Part shown: in pieces, positions 1-5,997 of the stretch
Position numbering within the stretch: position 1 is the first letter of the stretch
How the letters are laid out: each line of letters begins with the position of its first letter
Assembly (NCBI GenBank): GCA_031274845.1
Contig: JAISPN010000302.1
Location: 1-13,970 of the forward strand
Direction: 5' to 3'
DNA: 13,970 nucleotides
DNA from: Acidobacteriaceae bacterium
GTDB lineage: Bacteria > Acidobacteriota > Vicinamibacteria > Vicinamibacterales > CAVVIG01
Translations under genes and position numbers: made by a program
Notes under the pieces: model-generated
Database searches by the model: none
Told to the model about the DNA's origin: nothing
The model's input: the letters and a program-made list of their open reading frames with translations, nothing else

Positions 1-174
1 CGCGGCCAGATGATTGTCGTCACGCGCAATCTCGAAGAGGAACGGCACCTCGGCACCCTGAACGGTCACTGTCGCATCCCACAGACCTGTCGCATCCGGC
101 ACGGAGCGCGAGCAGCCCCCCACGGCCACCAGCGCCGTCAGCACCACGATGTTCGTCACTCGCAGGATGCGCAT
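1..174 (-). CDS. Lipoprotein N-terminus, probably TlpA-like thiol-disulfide protein (partial)
   Basis: Fifty-eight codons are visible before the gene leaves the window, so the catalytic part is not seen. The start ATG lies behind a strong purine-rich ribosome site (GAGGAGAAGAGG). Residues 1-20 form a short basic, then hydrophobic signal, ending in a lipobox (VGGC) with the lipidated Cys at residue 21. A lipid-anchored periplasmic protein is therefore expected. The following stretch (GLWDATVTVQGAEVPFLFEI) is, from memory, the usual start of the N-terminal domain of TlpA-family proteins in Acidobacteriota, before a thioredoxin fold with CxxC. That fold lies outside the window, so the TlpA assignment is inference. 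The gene is 37 bases downstream of the helix-turn-helix gene on the same strand and may be co-transcribed with it. Confidence 0.7.
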   Translation of the reverse strand, partial: MRILRVTNIVVLTALVAVGGCSRSVPDATGLWDATVTVQGAEVPFLFEIARDDNHLAA

Positions 175-211
175 TGAATCCTCTTCTCCTCTCGCAGGCC
201 CTACGGCCAAA

Positions 212-853
212 CTATTGCCGGATGACCGCCGGACGAAGCACCGCGGCAAACGTATTCCGGAATCGATCGAACGCTGCCGGCTGTTGTTCGCCGTACTCGA
301 GTCCCCCCTCCGGCACCAATGCGCCGGGAACCACGAGGTAGTCGCGCGCCGAGAGCCGATAGTAGATGAAATCAACCGGTTCCGCGAAACGCGTGAGCAC
401 GTAGGTGGCCGGCTGATCCGCAGTCGTACTGTCGGCGCGGCTGACCGCCTCCCGAATACCGATCGTACGGGTATCGAGCCGCACGATGCGCTTCCGGAAA
501 CCTTCGCGTGCCGGCACGAGCACGAACCGGTGCGATTCAACCTCGCCGCGCGCGTGCTCGTAGAAGCTCCGGAACAACGGATCCTCGAGCAGACGCCGTT
601 TACTCTGCCGCGACGCGCAGAGGCGCTGCCGGGCATGACCTCGTGGCGCGCCAGGCATGAGTTCCAGATGCCACTGGCGCGCGCGCTCGCGCGTGACGCC
701 GAATTCCTCGGCAATGGCGGCAAACGTCACGCACGGTTGCACCAACAGGTGCACCAGATGCTCCAGCGTGCCATCGCCGTAGCGCTCCTCGAACTGCTCG
801 CGCCACTCGGGCGGCGGTGGAACGAACCAGGGGTATTCGGTCTGTATCTCCAT
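212..853 (-). CDS. Helix-turn-helix protein with sigma-70 region-4-like motif, function unknown
   Basis: This is a 213-residue soluble protein with no signal peptide or membrane segment. Residues about 37-62 (TFAAIAEEFGVTRERARQWH) read as a sigma-factor region-4-type helix-turn-helix, so DNA binding is likely. There is no region 2, so it is not a complete sigma factor. The rest is rich in Arg and Glu, and I do not recognise the C-terminal domain (about residues 130-213, including YLVVPGALVPEGG). An in-frame opening extends upstream to 946. I rejected that extension because it translates through an intrinsic terminator hairpin and gives implausible sequence. The ATG at 853 starts a normal-looking protein, though its ribosome site (AGG) is weak. 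It could be a repressor, an anti-phage or nuclease-like protein, or a regulator of the lipoprotein gene 37 bases downstream; nothing here decides. Confidence 0.6.
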   Translation of the reverse strand: MEIQTEYPWFVPPPPEWREQFEERYGDGTLEHLVHLLVQPCVTFAAIAEEFGVTRERARQWHLELMPGAPRGHARQRLCASRQSKRRLLEDPLFRSFYEHARGEVESHRFVLVPAREGFRKRIVRLDTRTIGIREAVSRADSTTADQPATYVLTRFAEPVDFIYYRLSARDYLVVPGALVPEGGLEYGEQQPAAFDRFRNTFAAVLRPAVIRQ

Positions 854-901
854 AGAGTGCAACCTGCCGTCAACACCGGCCGGCACGCCCCCCGGAAATA
901 C

Positions 902-1052
902 AAAAGCCCGGAAGCGCGTGCCTTCCGGGCCGATGGCTGCTAACAACGTTTCTCGAATGTCTTAATGCGATCGTGTGATGTCGAGCGCGCGCAGCACCGT
1001 GCCGGAAAGAATCCGGGGACAACAACACGCGCACACCAAGCGAACGATCACG
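902..1052 (-). promoter_or_regulatory. Possible structured leader or small RNA before the HTH gene
   Basis: This stretch (inside the 293-base gap 854-1146) holds no convincing gene. Read on the minus strand from a likely transcription start, it contains a distal inverted pair (1044-1049 with 969-974), a small inner hairpin (CCGGA/TCCGG, 1002-1006 with 1012-1016) and finally the intrinsic terminator. A promoter, a folded segment of roughly 150 bases and a terminator would suit either a small RNA or a conditional leader. I could not match it to a known riboswitch or RNA family by eye. Confidence 0.3.
906..930 (-). terminator. Intrinsic terminator or attenuator upstream of the HTH gene
   Basis: A perfect 9-bp stem (906-914 with 922-930) with a 7-base loop is followed on the minus strand by TTTTGTATTT (905-896). 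The plus strand has no T-tract, so it is directional. It lies 50 bases before the HTH start codon and 217 bases after the YvlD-like gene. It could end a transcript from that gene, end a small RNA, or act as an attenuator in the HTH leader. Confidence 0.7.
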
Positions 1053-1058
1053 GCATCA

Positions 1059-1088
1059 ATTGTTGCGACTGCGAGCAAACCGTGTCAA
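1059..1088 (-). promoter_or_regulatory. Candidate sigma-70 promoter for the leader/HTH gene
   Basis: On the minus strand a perfect TTGACA (1088-1083) is followed after 18 bases by AACAAT (1064-1059), a 4/6 match to TATAAT. Transcription would start near 1052. That leaves a leader of about 200 bases before the HTH start codon. Confidence 0.4.
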
Positions 1089-1106
1089 GTCTAGAGACAA
1101 CTCCAC

Positions 1107-1129
1107 GCACGCGGCAGATGCCCGCGCGC
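1107..1129 (-). repeat. Hairpin after the YvlD-like gene
   Basis: GCACGCGG (1107-1114) and CCGCGCGC (1122-1129) form an 8-bp stem, with one G-U pair when read on the minus strand, around a 7-base loop. It lies 18 bases past the stop of the YvlD-like gene and could end its transcript. There is no clear T-tract, so it would be a weak terminator at best. Confidence 0.35.
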
Positions 1130-1146
1130 ACTCGCCGATCTCATGT

Positions 1147-1521
1147 TTAGAAGGCACGCCGGGACGCGGACGACCGGATCGTGGTTGTCAGCGCCGCGCT
1201 CACGATGGAGACGACGAGTCCGCCCCAGAAGGCGGGCCAGAACCCGTCGACGTGGAATCCCCAGCCAAAGGACATGGACAACCGGCTCGTCAGCGACAGC
1301 ATCAGGCCGTTGACCACGAGCGCGAAGAGACCAAGAGTCAGCAGGATGAGCGGACACGTCAATAGCTTCGTCAGCGGACCAATCGTCGCATTGACGAGAC
1401 CAAATACGAAGGCGACGCCCAAAAACGGCCACACCCCGCCGTCGTAGGTCACGCCGGGCACGATTTGTGTCGCCGCCCACAACGCCGACGCATTGACTAG
1501 CAGCCGCACGATGAAGTCCAT
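1147..1521 (-). CDS. Phage_holin_4_2 / YvlD-family small membrane protein
   Basis: A 124-residue integral membrane protein with about four hydrophobic segments (roughly residues 3-20, 30-48, 54-76 and 95-113). The motif GLVNATIGPLTKLLTCPL, followed by LLTLGLF and a late GFW..F.G segment, is characteristic of the YvlD family, which databases label 'phage holin family 4'. The family is widespread on bacterial chromosomes and its function is poorly defined (envelope-stress association in Bacillus); the name does not imply a phage. I chose the ATG at 1521 because GAGGA sits about 8 bases upstream and the family normally begins with a short M-x-(F/L)-(I/L)-x-R-L-L motif. An ATG 15 codons earlier would add a basic tail and overlap the divergent neighbour. 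It is divergent from the + gene at 1559 across 37 bases. Confidence 0.8.
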   Translation of the reverse strand: MDFIVRLLVNASALWAATQIVPGVTYDGGVWPFLGVAFVFGLVNATIGPLTKLLTCPLILLTLGLFALVVNGLMLSLTSRLSMSFGWGFHVDGFWPAFWGGLVVSIVSAALTTTIRSSASRRAF

Positions 1522-1545
1522 ACGCAGTCCTCGTCTTTCTATCCG

Positions 1546-1551
1546 TAGAAT
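1546..1551 (+). promoter_or_regulatory. TANNNT -10-like element, possible leaderless start
   Basis: TAGAAT (5/6 to TATAAT) ends 7 bases before the ATG at 1559. No Shine-Dalgarno is present, so the transcript may begin at or next to the start codon. I see no clear -35 box. Confidence 0.35.
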
Positions 1552-1558
1552 AGACGTC

Positions 1559-2029
1559 ATGTACAACGCGATGCTAGCGATTCATTCGTGGACACGGTGG
1601 GTGGTGCTCGTGGCCGCCGTGGCGGCACTCGTCAACGCCGCACGGAGCCTTGGCGCGCCCGATTCCGACGCCAAACTCCCTGGACGACTCTACGACACGC
1701 TCTTCATGGCGTCGATGGATCTCCAGCTCTTATTCGGCTTGCTTCTTTACTTCGGCCTCAGTCCGTTCACCAAAGAAGCAATGTCCAACATCGGAAGCGT
1801 GATGTCCACGTCACAACTCCGCTTCTGGTCCATTGAACATCCCTTCGGCATGCTCGTCGCGATCGTCTTCGTCCGCGTCGGCCGCATCACGTCGGGCAAT
1901 GCCGCGACACCCGCCTCGGCGCGCAAGAAGCGTCTCGTCTGGTTCGCATTGGCGTTGCTCGTGGTGCTCGTCTCCATCCCCTGGCCAGGGCTGCCGAACG
2001 GCCGTCCGCTCTTCAGACTGGGCGAGTAG
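1559..2029 (+). CDS. Four-helix integral membrane protein (cytochrome b-like family)
   Basis: A 156-residue protein with four hydrophobic segments at about residues 12-29, 46-67, 94-110 and 127-143. The N-terminal pattern (AIHSWTRWVVL), the second segment (MDLQLLFGLLLYF.LSP) and EHPFGMLVA recall a family of small membrane proteins in Bacteroidota and Acidobacteriota that is often labelled 'cytochrome B'. His9 and His94 sit at helix ends and are plausible cofactor ligands, but haem binding is not shown. The downstream ATG at 1559 is preferred over the in-frame ATG at 1493, because it begins at the first membrane segment while the longer form overlaps the divergent neighbour and adds an Arg/Ser-rich tail. 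No neighbour suggests a partner. The gene ends facing the NHL operon, with a shared hairpin between them. Confidence 0.65.
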   Translation: MYNAMLAIHSWTRWVVLVAAVAALVNAARSLGAPDSDAKLPGRLYDTLFMASMDLQLLFGLLLYFGLSPFTKEAMSNIGSVMSTSQLRFWSIEHPFGMLVAIVFVRVGRITSGNAATPASARKKRLVWFALALLVVLVSIPWPGLPNGRPLFRLGE

Positions 2030-2040
2030 TCGCACTCCTC

Positions 2041-2100
2041 AAAAACAACAAGGGCTGGTTCCGCCGCTGCGCATCTGCGCGACGGCACAACCAGCCCTTG
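2041..2100 (-). terminator. Terminator of the NHL operon
   Basis: A 12-bp stem (2049-2060 with 2089-2100, CAAGGGCTGGTT and its complement) is extended by imperfect pairing of the inner GC-rich segment. Read on the minus strand it is followed by GTTGTTTTT (2049-2041), a good T-tract for ending the NHL operon. In the plus direction the hairpin may also stop the convergent membrane-protein gene, but the T-tract there is poor. Confidence 0.75.
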
Positions 2101-2130
2101 ATTGCGGATTGCGAACTTCGCTGTTCGTGC

Positions 2131-3330
2131 TTACCGAGTCGAGGTCGCCGGCCAGACCACGCCCATGTCCTTGCGCGGCACCGACCCAACACCCTTGGCG
2201 ACGAACTTCTGCACGCGGCGACCCTGATAGGTTTCCGTCGTGTACAGATTCCCCTTCGAGTCGATCGCGATGCTGTGGATCGCGTAGAACTGACCCGGAT
2301 AGTGACCGCCCTCGCCGAAGTTGTAGAGTTCGTTCAGCGACTGGCGATCGAGCACGCGGATCTTCGCGTTGCGGCCGTCCGACATGTACAGATACTTCTG
2401 CTGCGGGTCCTTCGAGAAGGCGACGTCCCACACGGACCCGTCGCCGAGAGAGTCCTTCTGGTAGAAGGCTTCCTTCACGAACTTGCCATCCTTCGAGAAG
2501 ACCTGCAGACGATCGTTCACGCGGTCGCAAACGTAGACGAGATTGTCCACCGACAGATCCGCGCAGTGCACCGGGTTGCGGAACTGCTGCGCCACCGGCG
2601 CTTGCGGATTGTAGCGGCCAAGGTTGGTGTCGTCCGGCTTGTTGCCGTAGGCGCCCCAGAACCGCTTGAACTGACCGGTTTCCGTGTCCATGACGACGAC
2701 GCGCTTGTTACCGTAGCCGTCCGCGACGTAGACCTCGTTGTTCTTCTCGTCGACGAAGATCTTCGCCACCTGGAAGAAGTGGTCGGTCGCGTTGCTGTCG
2801 GCTTTCACGCCCTTCTTGCCGAACTGCTTGACGAACTTGCCGTCGCGCGTGAACTTCAGCACTAAGCCGTCAGTCCCGCCGTTGCCACCAATCCAGACGA
2901 ACCCTTTGGTGTCGACATAGATTCCATGGTTCGAATCGGGCCAGTCGTAGCTCTTGTCGGCGGGAGGTCCACCCCACGCATTGACGACTTTGCCCGCCGC
3001 ATCGAACTCGATAATCGGCGGCGCGTACTTGCAGCACGCGCCAGTCGGCGGGTTCTGCGAGGCCGCGGCTTCAGAGGCATCCAGTGAATCGGAGCGATGA
3101 ATGATCCAGACGTGATCCTGGTTATCGACCCACACGCCAATCGTCTGCCCGATGTACCAGCCGTTCGGTAACGGCTGCGGCCACATCGGATCGACCTCGA
3201 AGCGTGGCGCCTGAATCGCGCTGCCCGCCTGCGCCTGGGCTTTCTTCTCGAGCACGTTCTGACCGACACCGAGCACCGCCAGTGCAGCAACGAACGTCGC
3301 GCCCACGAATACGTGACGACGATGTTTCAT
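2131..3330 (-). CDS. Secreted NHL beta-propeller, PAL-like (peptidyl-alpha-hydroxyglycine amidating lyase family), third of three
   Basis: A 399-residue exported protein. Residues 1-35 are a signal or anchor (basic start, hydrophobic 8-24), and the rest is a six-bladed NHL propeller. By eye-alignment to rat PAL, the catalytic and zinc positions are all present: Arg79 (IIHR; PAL R533), His135 (SNHGI; H585), Tyr206 (DGYGNKR; Y654), His255 (PVHC; H690), Arg270 (CDR; R706) and His352 (AIHS; H786). PAL cleaves peptidyl-alpha-hydroxyglycine to a peptide amide and glyoxylate. The natural substrate of this bacterial group is unknown, so lyase activity is inference. Cys99-Cys100, Cys256 and Cys268 are conserved in all three paralogues. 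The ribosome site (AGGAG) is 7 bases before the ATG. It is the last gene of the operon, 31 bases after the middle paralogue, and is followed by a strong terminator. Confidence 0.85.
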   Translation of the reverse strand: MKHRRHVFVGATFVAALAVLGVGQNVLEKKAQAQAGSAIQAPRFEVDPMWPQPLPNGWYIGQTIGVWVDNQDHVWIIHRSDSLDASEAAASQNPPTGACCKYAPPIIEFDAAGKVVNAWGGPPADKSYDWPDSNHGIYVDTKGFVWIGGNGGTDGLVLKFTRDGKFVKQFGKKGVKADSNATDHFFQVAKIFVDEKNNEVYVADGYGNKRVVVMDTETGQFKRFWGAYGNKPDDTNLGRYNPQAPVAQQFRNPVHCADLSVDNLVYVCDRVNDRLQVFSKDGKFVKEAFYQKDSLGDGSVWDVAFSKDPQQKYLYMSDGRNAKIRVLDRQSLNELYNFGEGGHYPGQFYAIHSIAIDSKGNLYTTETYQGRRVQKFVAKGVGSVPRKDMGVVWPATSTR

Positions 3331-3361
3331 ATCGTTTCTCCTGCAACCCTAGTCCATACAC

Positions 3362-4651
3362 TTAGCGGCCGGGAACGAACTTCTGGACACGCTTCCCGTG
3401 GTGCTGTTCGCCGGTGATGATGTTGCCGCGCGAGTCGACCGCGATGCTGCCAACGGCGAGGAACCGGCCTGGTTGACGGCCCCCTTCGCCAATCGTGCCG
3501 ACCTGATTGAGCGTCGCCCGATCGAGGACGATGATCTGCTTGTCGGTCCCATCGGCGACGAAGAGGTAGCGCTGCTGAGCGTCGTTTGAAAACGCAACGT
3601 CCCACACCGATCCCACGACCGATACAACACCGAATTGGCCGGTGACAACCGTGCCCGTGGTGTTCTTGTTGACGATGCCTTCCTTCTGGAACTTCCCGTC
3701 CTTTGAAAATACCTGGATGCGGTTGCTGGTGCGATCGCACACATAGACGTTGCCGTCCTTCGCGATCGAGATGCAACTCAGATCGCGGAACTGGCGCGCC
3801 GGTGCGGCGTTTGGATCGTACGGCCCGGGAGCCGCGCCAGGCTTCTCGCCGTACGCGCCCCAGTGCCGCTTGTATGCGCCGGTGTTCGCATCGAACACCA
3901 CGACGCGGCGGTTGCCACGATCGGCCACATACACTTCGTTCGCGGCATCGTCCACGGCGACGGCCGATGGACGATTGAGCGCGGTCTGACTTTCCGCGTT
4001 CTCAATCTTGCCAGGGGCGCCGATCGTCAAGAGCACCTGACCTGTCTTGGAGATCTTCAACACATGGGCGTCCGCTGGCGCGGCCGGCCCGGCGGCCGCA
4101 CCTCCACGCCCGCGAGCCGCCGGAGGCGGCGTTCCGTCGCCGTCGGCGGCGGCTGCCGCAGCCCCACGTCCGCGTCCGCCTGGAGGAGGCGGCGGCGCGG
4201 GCTCGAGGCCAGCAGCAGTGATCCAGATATTCCCTTTCCCGTCGATGGCAATTCCGCCCGGTGACTGTGGCCAGCCAGCCGGTTTCTTGTCGTATTCGAA
4301 CAGGCTCGATACGAGCTTGCCATTCGCATCGAACTCCAGCACGAACGGCGCCGCCACACAGCAGACGCTGGAACTCGGCGGGGTCGACATCATGCCCTTC
4401 TCGTTACCTTCAAGCGAGTCGGCACCACGATGCGTCACCCACACGTGATCCTGTGCATCCACCGCCACACCGGTGATCGATCCGAACACCCAGTGGTTAG
4501 GTAGCGGCTGCGGCCAGAGCGGGTTCACCTGATAGGTCGGTGCGGACCCACGTCCCTGCGCCGCAAGCGTCGGACCAAGACCGACGAGTGCCGCGGTTGC
4601 GGCACTCGCGGCGATTCCGATCGCGACACGACTGTAGATAGAACGGTTCAT
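3362..4651 (-). CDS. Secreted NHL beta-propeller, degenerate PAL-like paralogue lacking zinc ligands
   Basis: A 429-residue exported propeller, the middle gene of the operon. The signal peptide spans about residues 1-31 (hydrophobic 8-30, ending LAA). It aligns with its two neighbours throughout, but the PAL zinc and catalytic positions are altered. Arg75 (THR) and Arg307 (CDR) remain. The three zinc histidines become Gly132 (SPGGI), Ser292 (DLSC) and Gly401 (AVGS), and the tyrosine is lost with a one-residue deletion (VADRGNRR for VADGYGNKR). A lyase reaction of the PAL type is therefore unlikely; a binding or structural role is more plausible. Residues 150-194 are an inserted Pro/Gly/Arg/Ala-rich stretch absent from the neighbours. 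The four conserved Cys (97, 98, 293, 305) are kept. The start is fixed by AGGAGGAG just upstream of ATG 4651; the opening further upstream only overlaps the preceding gene in another frame. Confidence 0.85.
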   Translation of the reverse strand: MNRSIYSRVAIGIAASAATAALVGLGPTLAAQGRGSAPTYQVNPLWPQPLPNHWVFGSITGVAVDAQDHVWVTHRGADSLEGNEKGMMSTPPSSSVCCVAAPFVLEFDANGKLVSSLFEYDKKPAGWPQSPGGIAIDGKGNIWITAAGLEPAPPPPPGGRGRGAAAAAADGDGTPPPAARGRGGAAAGPAAPADAHVLKISKTGQVLLTIGAPGKIENAESQTALNRPSAVAVDDAANEVYVADRGNRRVVVFDANTGAYKRHWGAYGEKPGAAPGPYDPNAAPARQFRDLSCISIAKDGNVYVCDRTSNRIQVFSKDGKFQKEGIVNKNTTGTVVTGQFGVVSVVGSVWDVAFSNDAQQRYLFVADGTDKQIIVLDRATLNQVGTIGEGGRQPGRFLAVGSIAVDSRGNIITGEQHHGKRVQKFVPGR

Positions 4652-4682
4652 GCCACTCCTCCTCGACCTCACACGAAGAACC

Positions 4683-5882
4683 TTACCGGCCCGTCGGGAA
4701 GACGATGCCCTGGTCCATCTTCGTGACCGGGCGCAGCCCCTTGTAGACGAACTTCTGGAGGCGCTTGCCTTCGTAGGTTTCCGTTGTGTAGATGTTGCCC
4801 TTCGAATCGGTCGCGATGCTGTGCACGGCGTAGAAGCCACCCGGCTGACGGCTACCATCGCCGAAGCTGGTGAGGATCTCGAGCGACTGACGATCCATCA
4901 CGTACACCTTTTCGTTCGAACCGTCCGCGAGGTAGATGTACTTCTGCTGCGCATCCTTCGAGAAGGCGATATCCCACACCGCGCCGTCGCCGAGCGTCTT
5001 CGGCTTGATGCGCTGTTCCTTCACGAACTTGCCTTCCTTCGTGAACACCTGGATACGGTCGTTCACGCGGTCGCAGACGTACACGAAGCCGTCGTTGCTC
5101 GGCTCCGCGCAGTGCACCGGGTTGCGGAACTGCTGGATGAGCGGCGCGTCCGGGTTGTAGCGACCCATGTTGGTGTCGTCCGGCTTGTTGCCGTAGGCAC
5201 CCCAGTAGCGCTTGATCTTGCCGCTGTCCATGTCGATGACGGCGACGCGCTTGTTGCCGTAGCCGTCCGCCACGTACGCCTCGTTCGCCTTCTCGTCGAG
5301 CGAGATCTTCGCCACCTGCTTGAAGGCAAACGTGTCGTTGCTGCCGGCGCCCGCATAGGCGAAGCCGAACTGCTTCACGAACTTGCCGTCCTGGGTGAAC
5401 TTGAGGATCTGACCGTCGTTACCGCCGTTGCCGCCGATAAAGACGTTGCCCTTGCTGTCAGGCGTGATGCCGTGATTGCTGTCCGGCCATTCGTACCCCT
5501 GGCCAGGACCGCCCCACGCCGTCACGAAGTTGCCCGTCGGGCCGTCGAACACCATCACCGGAGGCGCCGCGAAGCAGCACTCCGACATCGGCGGATTCTG
5601 CGCCGCGTAGAGCTCTTTGCGATCGAGCGTCGCCGCGCCGCGATGAATGATGTAGACGTGATCCTTCGTGTCGACGCCGACCCCGATCACGTTTCCGTAC
5701 AGCCAGTGCTTATCGGGCACTGGTTTCGGCCACGTCGGATCGACTTCGAAATACGGTGCCTGAACCGCGCTCTTGGCCTGAGCCGCAGCGGCCCGTTCGA
5801 TCACACTCTGGCCAATCGCCAGTCCGGCAAAGACCGTCAAAAAGGTCGCGCCGATCACATAATTGCGCCTAGTCCCTGTCAT
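4683..5882 (-). CDS. Secreted NHL beta-propeller, PAL-like, first of three
   Basis: A 399-residue exported protein, first of the tandem operon and closely similar to the third gene (same length, most blades alignable without gaps). Residues 1-35 form a signal or anchor. PAL-type active-site positions are all present: Arg81, His137 (SNHGI), Tyr208 (DGYGNKR), His257 (PVHC), Arg272 (CDR) and His354 (AVHS). The conserved Cys are 102, 103, 258 and 270. The six-bladed propeller places these residues around a central metal in the PAL structure; here zinc binding is predicted, not shown. I chose ATG 5882 because GGAGG lies just upstream and the signal peptide then starts normally. An ATG 17 codons earlier would add a non-signal-like tail. 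The gap to the next gene is 31 bases. Functionally it may process a product of the copper monooxygenases encoded downstream of the HupE-like gene, which is inference from family roles. Confidence 0.85.
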   Translation of the reverse strand: MTGTRRNYVIGATFLTVFAGLAIGQSVIERAAAAQAKSAVQAPYFEVDPTWPKPVPDKHWLYGNVIGVGVDTKDHVYIIHRGAATLDRKELYAAQNPPMSECCFAAPPVMVFDGPTGNFVTAWGGPGQGYEWPDSNHGITPDSKGNVFIGGNGGNDGQILKFTQDGKFVKQFGFAYAGAGSNDTFAFKQVAKISLDEKANEAYVADGYGNKRVAVIDMDSGKIKRYWGAYGNKPDDTNMGRYNPDAPLIQQFRNPVHCAEPSNDGFVYVCDRVNDRIQVFTKEGKFVKEQRIKPKTLGDGAVWDIAFSKDAQQKYIYLADGSNEKVYVMDRQSLEILTSFGDGSRQPGGFYAVHSIATDSKGNIYTTETYEGKRLQKFVYKGLRPVTKMDQGIVFPTGR

Positions 5883-5910
5883 CCTACCTCCCCGCAAGAT
5901 GTCGAAGTGG

Positions 5911-5954
5911 GTTGCCGCTTGAGACCACGGCAACTTGCCGCATATATTCTCAAG
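5911..5954. repeat. Nested inverted repeats in the NHL/HupE divergent region
   Basis: Three overlapping inverted repeats occupy this divergent intergenic region: GTTGCCG/CGGCAAC (5911-5917 with 5928-5934), CGGCAA-C-TTGCCG (5928-5940), and CTTGAGA/TCTCAAG (5918-5924 with 5948-5954). They cover both hexamers of the HupE promoter. This arrangement suits an operator for a dimeric regulator, possibly controlling both directions. Confidence 0.45.
5919..5948 (+). promoter_or_regulatory. Sigma-70-type promoter for the HupE-like gene
   Basis: TTGAGA (5919-5924, 5/6 to consensus) and TATATT (5943-5948, 5/6) are separated by 18 bases. Transcription would begin near 5955, giving a leader of about 43 bases to the ATG at 5998. 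No equally good promoter is seen for the divergent NHL operon; TTGTAA-17-CACAAT on the minus strand is only a weak candidate. Confidence 0.55.
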
Positions 5955-5997
5955 GGCGGCATATTGTGGCAGTCAGATGCAGAGATTACAAGCGTCA

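Noticed and set aside
853..946. N-terminal extension of the HTH protein
   Set aside because: It would be translated through a terminator hairpin with a T-tract and gives a Gly/Arg/Pro-rich stretch unlike the rest of the protein.
1147..1521. Prophage holin
   Set aside because: The family name says holin, but this is the chromosomal YvlD-type protein and no phage gene is nearby.
4070..4204. Frameshift or sequencing error in the GC-rich stretch of the middle propeller
   Set aside because: The frame stays open and the propeller sequence resumes correctly on both sides, so it is better read as an in-frame insertion.
4652..4858. N-terminal extension of the middle propeller
   Set aside because: It overlaps the end of the preceding NHL gene in another frame and precedes a clear signal peptide with its own AGGAGGAG site.
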